Shown: positions 32,373-41,856 of the stretch, piece after piece
How positions within the stretch are numbered: position 1 is the stretch's first letter
Layout of the letters: the number at the start of each line of letters is the position of its first letter
Assembly (NCBI RefSeq): GCF_000199675.1
Contig: NC_014960.1
Coordinates: forward strand, 2,666,001 to 2,730,000
Source: Anaerolinea thermophila UNI-1
GTDB lineage: Bacteria; Chloroflexota; Anaerolineae; Anaerolineales; Anaerolineaceae
Direction of reading: 5' to 3'
Length of the DNA stretch: 64,000 nt
Position numbers and translations under genes: made by a program
The notes under the pieces: model-generated
What the model was told of the DNA's origin: nothing
Database searches by the model: none
What the model saw: the letters and a program-made list of their open reading frames with translations, nothing else

Positions 32373-33374
32373 TCAATCCGTGATTCGGGCTTTCATCCAG
32401 TCGTTGCTGTTGTGGAAATCTGCCACGGCGTTTCCGGGATGCACCAAAGCATCAAATAACGGGCGGTCCTCGTCGTTGAGACGCATCTCCAGCACAGGGA
32501 GCAACTCTTCCAGATGCTCCAGCGTGCGCGGACCAAAAATCGGCGAGGTAATGCCGGGCTGATCCTTGCACCAAAGCAAAGCCAGTTGCGAGGGCGTCAT
32601 GCCGCGTTCCTGCGCCATCTGCGCCACCTTTTGAGCCACTTCCACACCGCGGCGGGTAATGCGCTCGCGGAACATGTTGCCCATGCGCTCGGCGCGGGAG
32701 TCGCTGGGAATCTCCCCACTGGCATAACGCCCGGATAAAATCCCGCCTGCCAGGGGTGACCACGGCAACAGCGCAAGCCCATATTTTTGCGCCAGCGGCA
32801 CCAGTTCGTTCTCAATGCGCCGATCCAGCAGGTTATACGGCGGCTGTTCGCTGATGTAGCGCACCAGCCCGTACTTCTCGCTCACCGCCAGGGCTTCCAT
32901 TACCATCCAGGCGGGATGAGTGGAACAGCCAATGTAGCGCACCTTGCCGGAGCGCACCAGATCATCAAAGGCACGCAGAGTTTCATCCACCGGCACGTTC
33001 AACCCGGGACGGTGCAGTTGGTACAGGTCAATGTGGTCGGTTTGCAAACGTCGCAGGGAGTCCTCACAGGCTTTGAGAATATGCAAACGAGAGACCCCGC
33101 TCTCGTTTGGACCTTCGCCCATTTTTCCGTAGACTTTGGTCGCCAGCACCACCGAGTCGCGTCTTCCGCTCTCTTTGAGCGCTTTGCCCACAATCATTTC
33201 CGACATTCCGGCATTATACACATTGGCAGTATCAATAAAGTTGATGCCGGCATCCAGTGCACGGTGAATGATGCGGATGGACTCTTCCTCACCGGTGGGA
33301 CCGCCAAAATTCATCGCCCCCAGACACAGGGGAGAAACCATCACCCCCGTCCTGCCCAGCATGCGGTATTCCAT
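32373..33374 (-). CDS. Aldo/keto reductase
   Basis: 333 residues. The catalytic set is visible: Asp and Tyr in INFIDTANVYNAGMSE near 49-64, Lys in VVLATKVYGKMG near 75-86, and His in IDLYQLHRPGL near 115-125. Cofactor binding is shown by the C-terminal GPRTLEHLEELL. It uses NADPH to reduce aldehydes or sugars. Length is typical of the family branch that includes YajO and Tas-like proteins. It precedes the aldolase-like gene on the same strand. Confidence 0.92.
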   Translation of the reverse strand: MEYRMLGRTGVMVSPLCLGAMNFGGPTGEEESIRIIHRALDAGINFIDTANVYNAGMSEMIVGKALKESGRRDSVVLATKVYGKMGEGPNESGVSRLHILKACEDSLRRLQTDHIDLYQLHRPGLNVPVDETLRAFDDLVRSGKVRYIGCSTHPAWMVMEALAVSEKYGLVRYISEQPPYNLLDRRIENELVPLAQKYGLALLPWSPLAGGILSGRYASGEIPSDSRAERMGNMFRERITRRGVEVAQKVAQMAQERGMTPSQLALLWCKDQPGITSPIFGPRTLEHLEELLPVLEMRLNDEDRPLFDALVHPGNAVADFHNSNDWMKARITD

Positions 33375-33433
33375 GACAAACCTCCGATATAATGGAGTTA
33401 CATTTCTGATTATAGGTCAAAATCAGCGAAAGG

Positions 33434-34216
33434 ATGACTTCAGAGATGGGCGGGCCCCAACCATTTTCCCATGAAATCCGCATAACGCGAGCGCAGGACA
33501 TTGCCCAAAGAATCCAGCGCCATTTTGGCAAACGTACGCTTGCCATAGGGCTTTATGGTTCACTGGCGAGGCAGAGCGATGGTCCGTTTTCGGATATTGA
33601 AATGCATGTACTGATTGAGAACATGGAAGGCGACCATACCCTGGAATGGTCCGAAGGGCCCTGGAAAGCCGAAGTGAACCTGTACAGCCCGCAGACCTTT
33701 CTGGAACAGGCATCTGAATTGGAAAGCGACTGGCCCATCACGCATGGAGCCTATGCGAATATCCTGCCCGTTCTGGGAGATTCCGGCTGGTTTTCTCAAG
33801 CCCGCGAGCGGGTTTTTAACCACGACGAGGATGAAATCCGTCCGGTGCTGGAAGAAGCCCTCATCGGTGATTTGTACGAAATCATTGGAAAACTGCGCAA
33901 CGCCCGCTCTTCAGGAAACACCCAAAGCGTGGCTACCTATGCTTTTTATGCGGCGCGCTTCGCCGTGTGCATCGTCGGACTGTGGCATCGTCATCTGTAT
34001 ACCGGCAGTGCCATTCTGTATAAAGAAGCCCTGAGCCTTCCCGACCGCCCAAAAGGATTTGATCCTTTCATTCAACGCATCATGGAAGGCAACCTTACCG
34101 ACCCTCAAACCGTTTTCGAAGAAGCCGATGCCTTGTGGGCTGGCTTTGAAGGCTGGGCAGATGCCCATGGCTTGACCCTCTACCGAAGCCTGGATGACTT
34201 GCTGAACGAAATCTAA
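33434..34216 (+). CDS. ANT(4')-like aminoglycoside nucleotidyltransferase family protein
   Basis: 260 residues. IGLYGSLARQSDGPFSDIEM near 39-58 matches the kanamycin nucleotidyltransferase active site, with D54 and E56 as metal ligands. WSEGPWKAEVNLYS near 73 and LIGDLYEIIGKLRNAR near 142 fit the rest, including a Glu in the catalytic-base region. Family members transfer AMP to a hydroxyl of aminoglycosides. In this genome the native substrate may be different. It overlaps gatB convergently by 4 bases at the 3' end. Confidence 0.8.
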   Translation: MTSEMGGPQPFSHEIRITRAQDIAQRIQRHFGKRTLAIGLYGSLARQSDGPFSDIEMHVLIENMEGDHTLEWSEGPWKAEVNLYSPQTFLEQASELESDWPITHGAYANILPVLGDSGWFSQARERVFNHDEDEIRPVLEEALIGDLYEIIGKLRNARSSGNTQSVATYAFYAARFAVCIVGLWHRHLYTGSAILYKEALSLPDRPKGFDPFIQRIMEGNLTDPQTVFEEADALWAGFEGWADAHGLTLYRSLDDLLNEI

Positions 34217-35682
34217 GCCGCTCCCCCGTTTTTTCCCTCTAATTGACGGTTGAGTTCCTCACGCACCAGTTGAGGATTGGCTTTGCCCTGCATCAGGCGC
34301 ATCACCTGCCCGTAAAACCAGTTGAAAAGGGTTTGTTTGCCGGCACGGTATTTCTCCAGTTCGGCGGGGTTTTCCTGCAAGACCTGAGCCACCACTCCGG
34401 CAATCCAGGTGATATCCGAAACCTGCTCCAAACCCTGCTCGGCAATGACTTCTGCCGCTGTTTTACCCGAAGCGCCCATTTCCTGCAGGACGCTTTTTGC
34501 CGTGTTCAGGTTGATCTGCCCATCCATGGCACGATCCAGCAAATCGGCGAGCATTTCGGGAGAAATGCGCAGATTTTCCAGGCTCTGCCCCTGCTCGTTC
34601 ATCCAGCCCAGCAGTTCGCCCGTCACCCAGGTTGCCGCCATACGGGCAGAGGCTTTCCGCAAAGCCTGCACCGTGCGGTCGAAGAAATCTGCCAGGGCAG
34701 AATCACTTACAAGCAGACGGGCTTCCGCCGAAGACAACCCCAGTGCTTCCACATAACGGCGCTGGCGCTCCCAGGGCAGTTCCGGCAAAGCCGCCCGAAC
34801 CGATTCAATCCACTCGGGAGCAAGCACCAGCGGGGGTAAATCCGGCTCGGGGAAATAGCGATAGTCATGGGCTTCTTCTTTACTGCGCTGAGAGAAGGTG
34901 ATTTCCTGTATCTCGTCCCAGCCCACCGTCTCCTGTTCTACGGCTTCACCGCGGGCAAGTTTGGCACTCTGTATTTCAATTTGATGCGCTACAGCACGTT
35001 CGAGGGAACGAAAACTGTTGAGATTTTTTATCTCCACCCGTGTACCCAGCACCGAACTGCCCGCAGGGCGAACGGAGATATTCGGCTCAATGCGCAAAGC
35101 GCCTTTCTCCATATCCCCGGAACTGGCTTGCAGGGTACGCAACAGGGTGCGCAGTGCCTGAGCATAAGCGCGCACTTCCTGAGCGGTGTGCAAATCCGGC
35201 TCGGAGACAATCTCCAACAACGGCACCCCGGCGCGGTTCAAATCTACCAGAGAATACACCTCCCCATCGTTGCTGAAATGACTCAGTTTACCGGTATCTT
35301 CTTCCAAATGCACCCGGCGGATGCGAATCTCGCGCCAGCCGGCTTCTGTTTCAATGGGCAGAATGCCATTCACCGCCAAAGGCTGTTCGTACTGCGAAAT
35401 CTGATACCCTTTGGGTAAATCTGGATAAAAGTAGTTCTTGCGGGCAAAGATACTGACCAGATTGATCTGACACCCCAGCGCCAGAGCAACCCGCAGAGCA
35501 AGTTCCACCGCCTGACGGTTAATCACCGGCAGTGTTCCCGGCATCCCGGCACAGATGGGACAAACCGCCTCGTTGGGCTTTGCTTTTGTCGAATCCACCA
35601 CCGGACAGGAACAGAACATTTTGGAACGGGTCAGTAGTTCCGCATGAATTTCCAGACCAATCACAGCCTCGTATGCGCCCAT
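34213..35682 (-). CDS. gatB: Asp-tRNA(Asn)/Glu-tRNA(Gln) amidotransferase subunit B
   Basis: 489 residues, the normal GatB length. YEAVIGLEIHAELLTRSKMF opens the protein, CPICAGMPGTLPVIN near 40-54 follows, and YRYFPEPDLPPL near 255-266 is a core motif. The C-terminal helical YqeY-like domain begins near 320. GatB activates the misacylated tRNA by phosphorylation so that GatA-derived ammonia can be added. gatA and gatC are not in the window. Confidence 0.96.
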   Translation of the reverse strand: MGAYEAVIGLEIHAELLTRSKMFCSCPVVDSTKAKPNEAVCPICAGMPGTLPVINRQAVELALRVALALGCQINLVSIFARKNYFYPDLPKGYQISQYEQPLAVNGILPIETEAGWREIRIRRVHLEEDTGKLSHFSNDGEVYSLVDLNRAGVPLLEIVSEPDLHTAQEVRAYAQALRTLLRTLQASSGDMEKGALRIEPNISVRPAGSSVLGTRVEIKNLNSFRSLERAVAHQIEIQSAKLARGEAVEQETVGWDEIQEITFSQRSKEEAHDYRYFPEPDLPPLVLAPEWIESVRAALPELPWERQRRYVEALGLSSAEARLLVSDSALADFFDRTVQALRKASARMAATWVTGELLGWMNEQGQSLENLRISPEMLADLLDRAMDGQINLNTAKSVLQEMGASGKTAAEVIAEQGLEQVSDITWIAGVVAQVLQENPAELEKYRAGKQTLFNWFYGQVMRLMQGKANPQLVREELNRQLEGKNGGAA

Positions 35683-35732
35683 ACTTAAAACAAAAGGGAG
35701 ACCAGGGAAGCCCAGTCCCCCTTCCTCCTTCC

Positions 35733-36803
35733 CTAAATATTGAAGCGGATGTTCAAAATATCGCCATCCTGAACGATATACTCTTTTCCTTCCAGGCGCA
35801 GTTTGCCATGGGATTTGACCTCATTCACCCCACCCAGCGCTATGAGGTCATCATAAGTCATCACCTCCGCTCGGATGAAGCCCTTCTGCAAATCGCTGTG
35901 AATGACGCCCGCCGCTTCGGGAGCCGTAGCCCCTTTGCGCACCGTCCACGCCCGACACTCATCCGGTCCAACTGTGAAGAAAGACTGCAAACCCAACAGG
36001 TCGTAGGACAGGCGAATCATCTTGTTCAAACTGGGTTCATCAATGCCGTATTCCTGCAGAAATGCCGCGGCTTCTTCCGGCGGCAACTGAGCAATTTCCA
36101 TCTCCAGACGGCACTGTAACGCCACCACCTTGCTGTGACGATGGGGATAGTCAATTGCAGGAGGTTGTTGTCCTTCAGAAACATTGAGGACCACCAGCAT
36201 GGGTTTGCGGCTGAGGAAACCGAAACTGGAAAGCATCTTTTCTTCCTCGGCGTCAATGTCCACATCCCGCAGAGGTTTTTCAGCAACCAGTGCCTCGTGA
36301 AAACGCTCAAACAGGGCAATTTCGCGGTCGATGGTGGCTTTATCGCGCCCACCGCCCTTTTTGCGTTCGTCATTCAGGCGTTCCAGTTTGCGCTCTACGG
36401 AGATTAAATCGTTGAGAATCAGTTCGCTCTCCATGCTCGCCAGATCACGCAGGGGATCCACACTACCCGCAGGATGAGGGACATTTTCATCCTCAAAACA
36501 GCGCACCACCTGGATAAAACCATCCATCTGTGTCAGTTGATTGAGCAACGCGCCCGAAATGCCCGTCTTTGCCGCACTGCCTTCCAGTCCGGCGATATCC
36601 GCATACGTCACTTTGGCGTAAATGGTCTTCTTGGGCTTGAACATCGCCGCCAGGCGATCTACACGCGGATCAGGGACATCCACAACCGCAGTATGGACTT
36701 CCAGTTTACCGGATGCCATTCCAGTGGGCTGATTCCCGCGCGTTAAGGCATTGAAAAGGGTGGTTTTTCCCGATTGAGGTAAACCGATGATGCCTAATTT
36801 CAT
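35733..36803 (-). CDS. ychF: YchF/OLA1 family ATPase
   Basis: About 356 residues from MKLGIIGLPQSGKTTLFNAL, which holds the P loop (GLPQSGKTT). DIAGLEGSAAKTG follows near 65, and the C-terminal TGS domain ends with KLRLEGKEYIVQDGDILNIR. YchF binds ATP in preference to GTP and associates with ribosomes. A longer frame to 36953 would run through tRNA-Leu and is not coding; ATG 36803 begins the conserved part. Confidence 0.95.
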   Translation of the reverse strand: MKLGIIGLPQSGKTTLFNALTRGNQPTGMASGKLEVHTAVVDVPDPRVDRLAAMFKPKKTIYAKVTYADIAGLEGSAAKTGISGALLNQLTQMDGFIQVVRCFEDENVPHPAGSVDPLRDLASMESELILNDLISVERKLERLNDERKKGGGRDKATIDREIALFERFHEALVAEKPLRDVDIDAEEEKMLSSFGFLSRKPMLVVLNVSEGQQPPAIDYPHRHSKVVALQCRLEMEIAQLPPEEAAAFLQEYGIDEPSLNKMIRLSYDLLGLQSFFTVGPDECRAWTVRKGATAPEAAGVIHSDLQKGFIRAEVMTYDDLIALGGVNEVKSHGKLRLEGKEYIVQDGDILNIRFNI

Positions 36804-36865
36804 AAAATCAGAACCTTGACCCTTCTGCAAAATTTGTTTATACTCAATACAGATTGACAGATTGA

Positions 36866-36947
36866 GCCGAAGTGGCGGAACAGGCAGACGCGCGCGACTC
36901 AAAATCGCGTTCCGAAAGGAATGTGGGTTCGATTCCCACCTTCGGCA
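36866..36947 (+). tRNA. tRNA-Leu (anticodon CAA)
   Basis: Cloverleaf on the plus strand. The acceptor GCCGAAG pairs with CTTCGGC. The anticodon loop CTCAAAA lies in CGCGA/TCGCG. A variable arm with GTTCCGAAAGGAAT marks a class II tRNA, and the T arm is GTGGGTTCGATTCCCAC. CCA is not encoded. Confidence 0.95.
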
Positions 36948-37026
36948 CTGCAATTATAACAAAGTCCCCATGAAAAACCGCGCGGAGTTGACCGCGCGGT
37001 GAAAATTTTTAAGCATATCTGAACGA

Positions 37027-37665
37027 TTACCCGTAGCGCTCTTCTTTCCACACATCGGCATCGTTGTGATACCCTGCCATCTCCCAGAAGCCCGGTCGGT
37101 CCTGCGCCATGAACTCCAGACCTCTCAGCCATTTGGCACCTTTCCAGAGATAGGGCGTCTTGAGATCGGGACGATCAGGGATGAAACCAATCACCCCGCG
37201 CAGAGGGTAGCCATGCTCCGGATCCAGCGGCTTGCCATCGTAGTGTGTGGCAAGCAGGAAATTTTCCTGCAGGACCACCTCTAAAGGTAAATTGGCGGTA
37301 AAACCATACTCGGCATGTTGCATGACAAAGCGCGCGGTCGGCTTCAAACGCACTAATCCCAATTCAATCAGCGTGCGCACCGAAACCCCCTCCCAAACGG
37401 TGTCGAACTTGCTCCATTTGGTCACACAATGCAAATCCATAGTTACCCGCGTTTTGGGCAACTGGTTAAATTCTTCCCAGGTTAACCGCAAAGGCTGTTC
37501 CACCTCGCCCCAGACACGGAAATCCCATGTTTCCGGGTTAAACGTTGGTACGGGTCCATAATGCAGGACGGGGAATTTCTGAGTGAGCGCCTGTCCGGGA
37601 GGCAAACGCCCCGCGGCGCGCATGGCTTCTTCTTCCTGTTTTCGCTTTCGGATTTGATCGAACAT
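37027..37665 (-). CDS. Sulfite oxidase-fold molybdopterin oxidoreductase (MsrP/YedY-like catalytic domain)
   Basis: 212 residues. TMDLHCVTKWSKFDTVWEG near 76-94 carries the molybdenum-ligating C80. VMQHAEYGFTANLPLEVVL and HGYPLRGVIGFIPDRPDLK complete the fold. Unlike YedY/MsrP it has no Tat signal peptide, so it is probably cytoplasmic. Relatives reduce methionine sulfoxide or oxidise small sulfur or carbon compounds. No partner heme subunit is adjacent, and the substrate is unknown. Confidence 0.85.
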   Translation of the reverse strand: MFDQIRKRKQEEEAMRAAGRLPPGQALTQKFPVLHYGPVPTFNPETWDFRVWGEVEQPLRLTWEEFNQLPKTRVTMDLHCVTKWSKFDTVWEGVSVRTLIELGLVRLKPTARFVMQHAEYGFTANLPLEVVLQENFLLATHYDGKPLDPEHGYPLRGVIGFIPDRPDLKTPYLWKGAKWLRGLEFMAQDRPGFWEMAGYHNDADVWKEERYG

Positions 37666-37771
37666 ATTTCAGCCTCCAGTGTCTGATTATACCGGACTCT
37701 TTCAGTCCGTTTCCAGAGTTAACCTGTCTTAACGCTGTACAACCATTTGTGAAAGGCGGAACAATGCTGTA

Positions 37772-37800
37772 TTAACAATCTGGACAATATCAGGTAAAAT
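37772..37800 (+). promoter_or_regulatory. Promoter of the GAF histidine kinase gene
   Basis: TTAACA (37772-37777), a 17-base spacer and TAAAAT (37795-37800). The expected start is only about 6 bases before ATG 37813, too short for a ribosome site, so the message has a very short leader. Confidence 0.65.
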
Positions 37801-37812
37801 AAAGTAACCAGT

Positions 37813-39501
37813 ATGGAAACCAGCCTGCTGACCCGGGAACAACTTTTAGACCGCCTGGCGGCGTTACACCGCGCCAGTCTCGAACTGGTAAGCGATATCA
37901 GTATTGACTCCCTCATTGAACGCATTGCTCATCTGGCACGTGAACAGGTTGGCGCCCGGTACGCCGCGGTAGGCATTCTGGACGAAGAGGGCAGGCTTGC
38001 CCGCTTCATTCCTGTGGGGATGAGCCCCGAAGAAATTGCCCGCATGGCGCACCCTCCCAGGGGACACGGGCTCATCGGTGCGTTGATGCACGGCAGTGAA
38101 AGCATTCGCATTGCCCACATTGCCGAAGATTCGCGCAGTGCCGGCTTTCCCCCGCATCATCCTCCCATGGACTCTTTTTTGGGCGTACCCATTCGTCACG
38201 CGGACCAAAATCTTGGGCAAATCTATCTCACCGACAAAATGGATGCCCCTGAATTTACTGCCGACGACCAGGCTGTGATCGAAATGCTTGCAGCATACGC
38301 CGGGGCAGCCCTGGCAAATGCACGCCTCTTGCAAAAAATTACCCAGCGAGAAGCAGAATTAACCCGCCGTAACGAAAATCTGGCACTGCTCAATGAGATG
38401 GCAAGCACGCTGGCAACCTCCAGCGACGTGCGCCAGATTTTGGACAAAGCGCTGGAGCAACTGATGGAATACCTCGATTTGAAGGTAGGAGAAATTTACC
38501 TGCGCGAGGATGACAGCGCCTACCTGAACCTCTGCATTCATCAAGGAAACACCCTTCCCCGCCTGTGGTTAAGCACCTCTTTTCGTCTGGGTGAGGGAAT
38601 CGTTGGCAAAACCGCTCTGGCACAAAGCCCTCAATTGATTGATTTAACCTCCCTGCAAAACATCGAAGAGAGAGACGCATTTACTCCGGAGTTGCTGGAG
38701 AGCGATATTCGCTATCTGGCATGTTTTCCTTTACAGGGACGCTCAGGAACGCTGGGCGTTCTTTGTGCCGGGATCAATCATGTCCTCTCTTTTGATGAAC
38801 TGGAAATGCAATTCCTCTCCGCCATCAGTTTCTGGCTCAGCACCGCACTGGAAAACACGCACCTGAGCCTGCAACAACGCCGTCTGGCTGTGCTGGAAGA
38901 GCGTGAACGCATCGGTATGGACCTGCATGATGGCATTATTCAGGACATTTATGCGGTTGGGCTCACGCTGGAACACGCCCGCTTGCTTATGAACGACGAC
39001 CCCGAAGCCGCCAAACAACGCATTGACCAGGCAATCAGTGACCTGAACAATACCATCCGCGACATCCGCGCCTATATCCTCGACCTGCGTCCGCGCAAAC
39101 TACACGAAGAGAATTTAATGGATGGATTGCGGCGTCTGGTGGCAGAATTTCGCGCCAATACGCAGGTGGAAATTCAACTGCAAGCCATCCCTAATGAAAA
39201 CATCAACCTGCCACAGTCGGCAGCCCTGGCACTCTTCCACATTTGTCAGGAAGCGCTGGCAAATATTGCCAAACATGCTCACGCCCGGCATGTCAGTGTC
39301 ACCCTGTGGACCAGCAATCAGCGCACCTTGCTGGAAATCAACGATGACGGCATGGGATTTGATGTGAGCAAGACCCGCCAGGTGATTGGTCATGGGCTGG
39401 CAAACATGCAAACCCGCGCCCATCAGGCAGGCGGCGAAATCGAAATTTCTTCTGAGCCTGGAAAAGGCACAACCATCCTCGTTTGGGTTCCCAATCGCTA
39501 A
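37813..39501 (+). CDS. GAF-domain sensor histidine kinase (NarL-type, HisKA_3)
   Basis: 562 residues with no membrane helix, so a soluble sensor. Two GAF domains span about 25-170 and 195-355. The dimerisation and phosphotransfer helix holds EERERIGMDLHDGIIQD with phospho-acceptor H372. The HATPase domain follows with LLEINDDGMGFDV and GHGLANMQTRAHQAGGEIE. No response regulator gene is adjacent. The signal is unknown; GAF domains often bind small molecules, heme or redox cofactors. Confidence 0.92.
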   Translation: METSLLTREQLLDRLAALHRASLELVSDISIDSLIERIAHLAREQVGARYAAVGILDEEGRLARFIPVGMSPEEIARMAHPPRGHGLIGALMHGSESIRIAHIAEDSRSAGFPPHHPPMDSFLGVPIRHADQNLGQIYLTDKMDAPEFTADDQAVIEMLAAYAGAALANARLLQKITQREAELTRRNENLALLNEMASTLATSSDVRQILDKALEQLMEYLDLKVGEIYLREDDSAYLNLCIHQGNTLPRLWLSTSFRLGEGIVGKTALAQSPQLIDLTSLQNIEERDAFTPELLESDIRYLACFPLQGRSGTLGVLCAGINHVLSFDELEMQFLSAISFWLSTALENTHLSLQQRRLAVLEERERIGMDLHDGIIQDIYAVGLTLEHARLLMNDDPEAAKQRIDQAISDLNNTIRDIRAYILDLRPRKLHEENLMDGLRRLVAEFRANTQVEIQLQAIPNENINLPQSAALALFHICQEALANIAKHAHARHVSVTLWTSNQRTLLEINDDGMGFDVSKTRQVIGHGLANMQTRAHQAGGEIEISSEPGKGTTILVWVPNR

Positions 39502-39503
39502 AA

Positions 39504-40211
39504 ATGGCACAGCATCTTCAAGGACCAGAACGCGCTCAAGCCGTCCGCGGCATGTTTACCCGCATTGCCCGGCAGTACGATCTCATGAACCGTCTGATGA
39601 CCGGCGGAATGGATTTGCTGTGGCGAAAAGAAGTCATTCGCCGCGCACACTTGCGCCCCCAAAGTCGCCTGCTGGATTTGGGAACGGGTACGGGGGATCT
39701 GGCACGCGAAGCCTTGCGGCAGGAACCCACCTGTCGGGTGACCGCCGCAGACTTCACCCTGGAAATGATGCGAGTGGGCAAACAGCGCTACCTCCAGCCC
39801 CAGCAGTGGTGCGGGGCTGACGCCTTAAGCCTCCCCTATCCTGATAACACGTTTGATGCGGTTGTCTCCGGTTTCCTCTTAAGAAACGTTATCCATCTGG
39901 ATACCGCTTTGAAAGAACAGGTTCGGGTGCTACGCCCTTTGGGATGGGTTGTAGCGCTGGATACCACCCGACCACAAAAAAAATGGTTCTCCCCCGCAAT
40001 TCGGTTTTACATGCAGCGAATCATCCCCCTGCTGGGACGATTCATCGCCATGGCACCCGATGCCTACACCTACCTCCCGGAAACCAGTAACGCCTTTCTG
40101 AGCGCCGAGGAATTACAAGCACACTTTGAGCAGGCAGGACTGACTCAAACCGGCTTTCGGCGGTTGAATTTCGGCACGGTTGCCATTCACTGGGGACAAA
40201 AACCGGCTTAA
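39504..40211 (+). CDS. UbiE/MenG-type methyltransferase
   Basis: About 235 residues starting MAQHLQGPERAQAVRGMFTR, two bases after the kinase stop. MFTRIARQYDLMNRLMTGG near 17-35 is the UbiE/COQ5 signature region. SAM binding is by LLDLGTGTGDLAREAL near 57. It should methylate demethylmenaquinone to menaquinone, the quinone used by alternative complex III encoded nearby. A longer start at 39483 would overlap the kinase gene. Confidence 0.85.
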   Translation: MAQHLQGPERAQAVRGMFTRIARQYDLMNRLMTGGMDLLWRKEVIRRAHLRPQSRLLDLGTGTGDLAREALRQEPTCRVTAADFTLEMMRVGKQRYLQPQQWCGADALSLPYPDNTFDAVVSGFLLRNVIHLDTALKEQVRVLRPLGWVVALDTTRPQKKWFSPAIRFYMQRIIPLLGRFIAMAPDAYTYLPETSNAFLSAEELQAHFEQAGLTQTGFRRLNFGTVAIHWGQKPA

Positions 40212-40654
40212 CGCCCGAACTTATCTCCGGTGATGTAACCCTCCAGGTCGTCAATCATCGATGCCTGTCCCTCGATAACCTTCTTGACCACATCGCCGAT
40301 GGAAATAATCCCCACCAGTTTTCCCCCTTCAACCACAGGCAGATGACGGATATGAGCGCGGGTCATCAACTGCATGCATTCATCTACCGTGGTCTGCGAA
40401 TTTACGGTGATGACATCCTCAGTCATAAAGGCTTTGATGGGCGCATCCAGCACACAGGCGCGATGAAGGGCAATTTCCCTCACAATATCACGCTCAGAGA
40501 CAATACCGGCAATGCGTTCCCCATCCATGACCAGCAAAGCCCCCACGTTTTTCTCCGCCAGTTTTAACAATGTAGTGAGCAGTGTATCATCCGGCGAAAC
40601 AGACCAAATCTGATTTCCCTTCTCTTTCAAGATATCTTCGACTCTGGAATACAT
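40208..40654 (-). CDS. Twin CBS-domain protein
   Basis: About 148 residues made of two CBS domains. The first holds LLTTLLKLAEKNVGALLVMD and GIVSERDIVREIA. The second follows near 75 with VDECMQLMTRAHIRHLPVVE and GIISIGDVVKKVIE. Such pairs bind adenine nucleotides or related ligands and act as energy sensors, either free or on a partner. ATG 40654 follows a GGAGGGAAC ribosome site; a frame to 40717 is less likely. Confidence 0.9.
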   Translation of the reverse strand: MYSRVEDILKEKGNQIWSVSPDDTLLTTLLKLAEKNVGALLVMDGERIAGIVSERDIVREIALHRACVLDAPIKAFMTEDVITVNSQTTVDECMQLMTRAHIRHLPVVEGGKLVGIISIGDVVKKVIEGQASMIDDLEGYITGDKFGR

Positions 40655-40745
40655 TGTTCCCTCCTCCATAAGATTAATTTTTATTATATACAAATCTGAT
40701 TTTTTCCACCTGTACAATCCTATTTGTGATACTTTTCACAAAAGA

Positions 40746-40779
40746 GTTACCCCGCCGGATTTTCTCACAGCGGGGTAAC
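40746..40779 (-). terminator. Terminator of the alternative complex III operon
   Basis: GTTACCCCGC (40746-40755) pairs perfectly with GCGGGGTAAC (40770-40779). On the minus strand TCTTTTGTG follows, a modest U-run. It lies just past the actE stop. Confidence 0.7.
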
Positions 40780-40798
40780 AGGATTGGGGACTTGCACC

Positions 40799-41320
40799 TC
40801 AAGGATTGGCTTGTTTCTGCAGGGAGCGCACGTAGTTCACCACGTCCCAGCGCATTTGAGGTTCAGGCAGGTTCTGGATGAGAGAGGGCATGGCTCCCTC
40901 CACCCCATTGGTAATCGTCATGAAGAGTTCCCCATCCGACAGAGTCACCGGTCTGCCTTCCAGCAAACTCACCGGCTTGCGGGGTTGCAAAAACACCGCA
41001 AAGGGTCCATTCCCTCTCCCTGTAGCGCCATGACAGATCTGACAGTTAATCTCATACTGGGTTTTTCCCCGCTGAAGAGAGGCTTCGTCCGCAGGTACGG
41101 GATTGGTCGGCGCACCCAATTCAGGAATGTACGCCGCACCCTGTACCGGAACAGAGCGGGCTGGCAGTGGCAAGGGGTCTTCCTGCGTTCTAAACGAAGG
41201 CTGGATCTCCATGAAACTGATCCACTCAATTTTGATGATGTCATAGGTGAACAGCAACCCCACCAGTAAGGGGGTTATCGCCAACCCCAAAACGATGAGC
41301 AAACGTTTTAGAACAGCCAT
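40799..41320 (-). CDS. actE: Alternative complex III subunit E, monoheme cytochrome c
   Basis: 173 residues. An N-terminal helix (LLIVLGLAITPLLVGLLFT) anchors it in the membrane. One heme site is CQICH near 115, with a Met-rich stretch (LFMTITNGVEGAMPSL) giving the likely sixth ligand. It should pass electrons from the complex to a periplasmic or membrane carrier. It overlaps actD by 13 bases and ends the operon. Confidence 0.88.
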   Translation of the reverse strand: MAVLKRLLIVLGLAITPLLVGLLFTYDIIKIEWISFMEIQPSFRTQEDPLPLPARSVPVQGAAYIPELGAPTNPVPADEASLQRGKTQYEINCQICHGATGRGNGPFAVFLQPRKPVSLLEGRPVTLSDGELFMTITNGVEGAMPSLIQNLPEPQMRWDVVNYVRSLQKQANP

Positions 41321-41847
41321 AGTTTCTTCGCCTCCGCTCGATGAACGATTTCGGCACCCAGCCCGGTAAGCATTTCATGCATTCTGGCATCCAGTTCTGC
41401 CGGAGCAGAAAACAGCACCCCGATGTACCCATCGCTGATGCGCTCATCATAGCCCTGCGGACCATACGAAGGGGAAATCGTCTCCACGAATACCCCCAGA
41501 AAGGTGCTGATCAACAATCCCAGCATGGTCAGTTCAAAGATGGTCACAAAAGACGTGGGAATGGTTTGCAAAGCCATACCCCCGACACGAATGGGATACA
41601 GCAAGGGTGTGCCAAAGTTGAAGAACAAGGCGGTCAGCAATCCCACTACTGCGCCAGAGATGCCGATCAACGGTATCCGTGTCCAGGTCATTGGACGTCC
41701 CAGCATTCTTTCCTGCAGAGGTGCGCCAGAGATGACCGAAATATTGCGGTCAGAGATGCCCATCTCACGCAACGCTTGAATGGCTTCCACGGCTTCGTTC
41801 AACTGTTCTTCCTTGAACAACGCCAGATGAACAACTTCTCGCGGCAT
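41308..41847 (-). CDS. actD: Alternative complex III subunit D
   Basis: 179 residues with two membrane helices (PLIGISGAVVGLLTALFF near 62 and ELTMLGLLISTFLGVFVET near 108) and a cytoplasmic alpha-beta N-terminus (LFKEEQLNEAVEAIQALREM). This is the DUF3341 pattern of ActD, which carries no cofactor. It sits in the usual place between ActC and ActE. Confidence 0.88.
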   Translation of the reverse strand: MPREVVHLALFKEEQLNEAVEAIQALREMGISDRNISVISGAPLQERMLGRPMTWTRIPLIGISGAVVGLLTALFFNFGTPLLYPIRVGGMALQTIPTSFVTIFELTMLGLLISTFLGVFVETISPSYGPQGYDERISDGYIGVLFSAPAELDARMHEMLTGLGAEIVHRAEAKKLWLF

Positions 41848-41856
41848 ATTTCCTCC

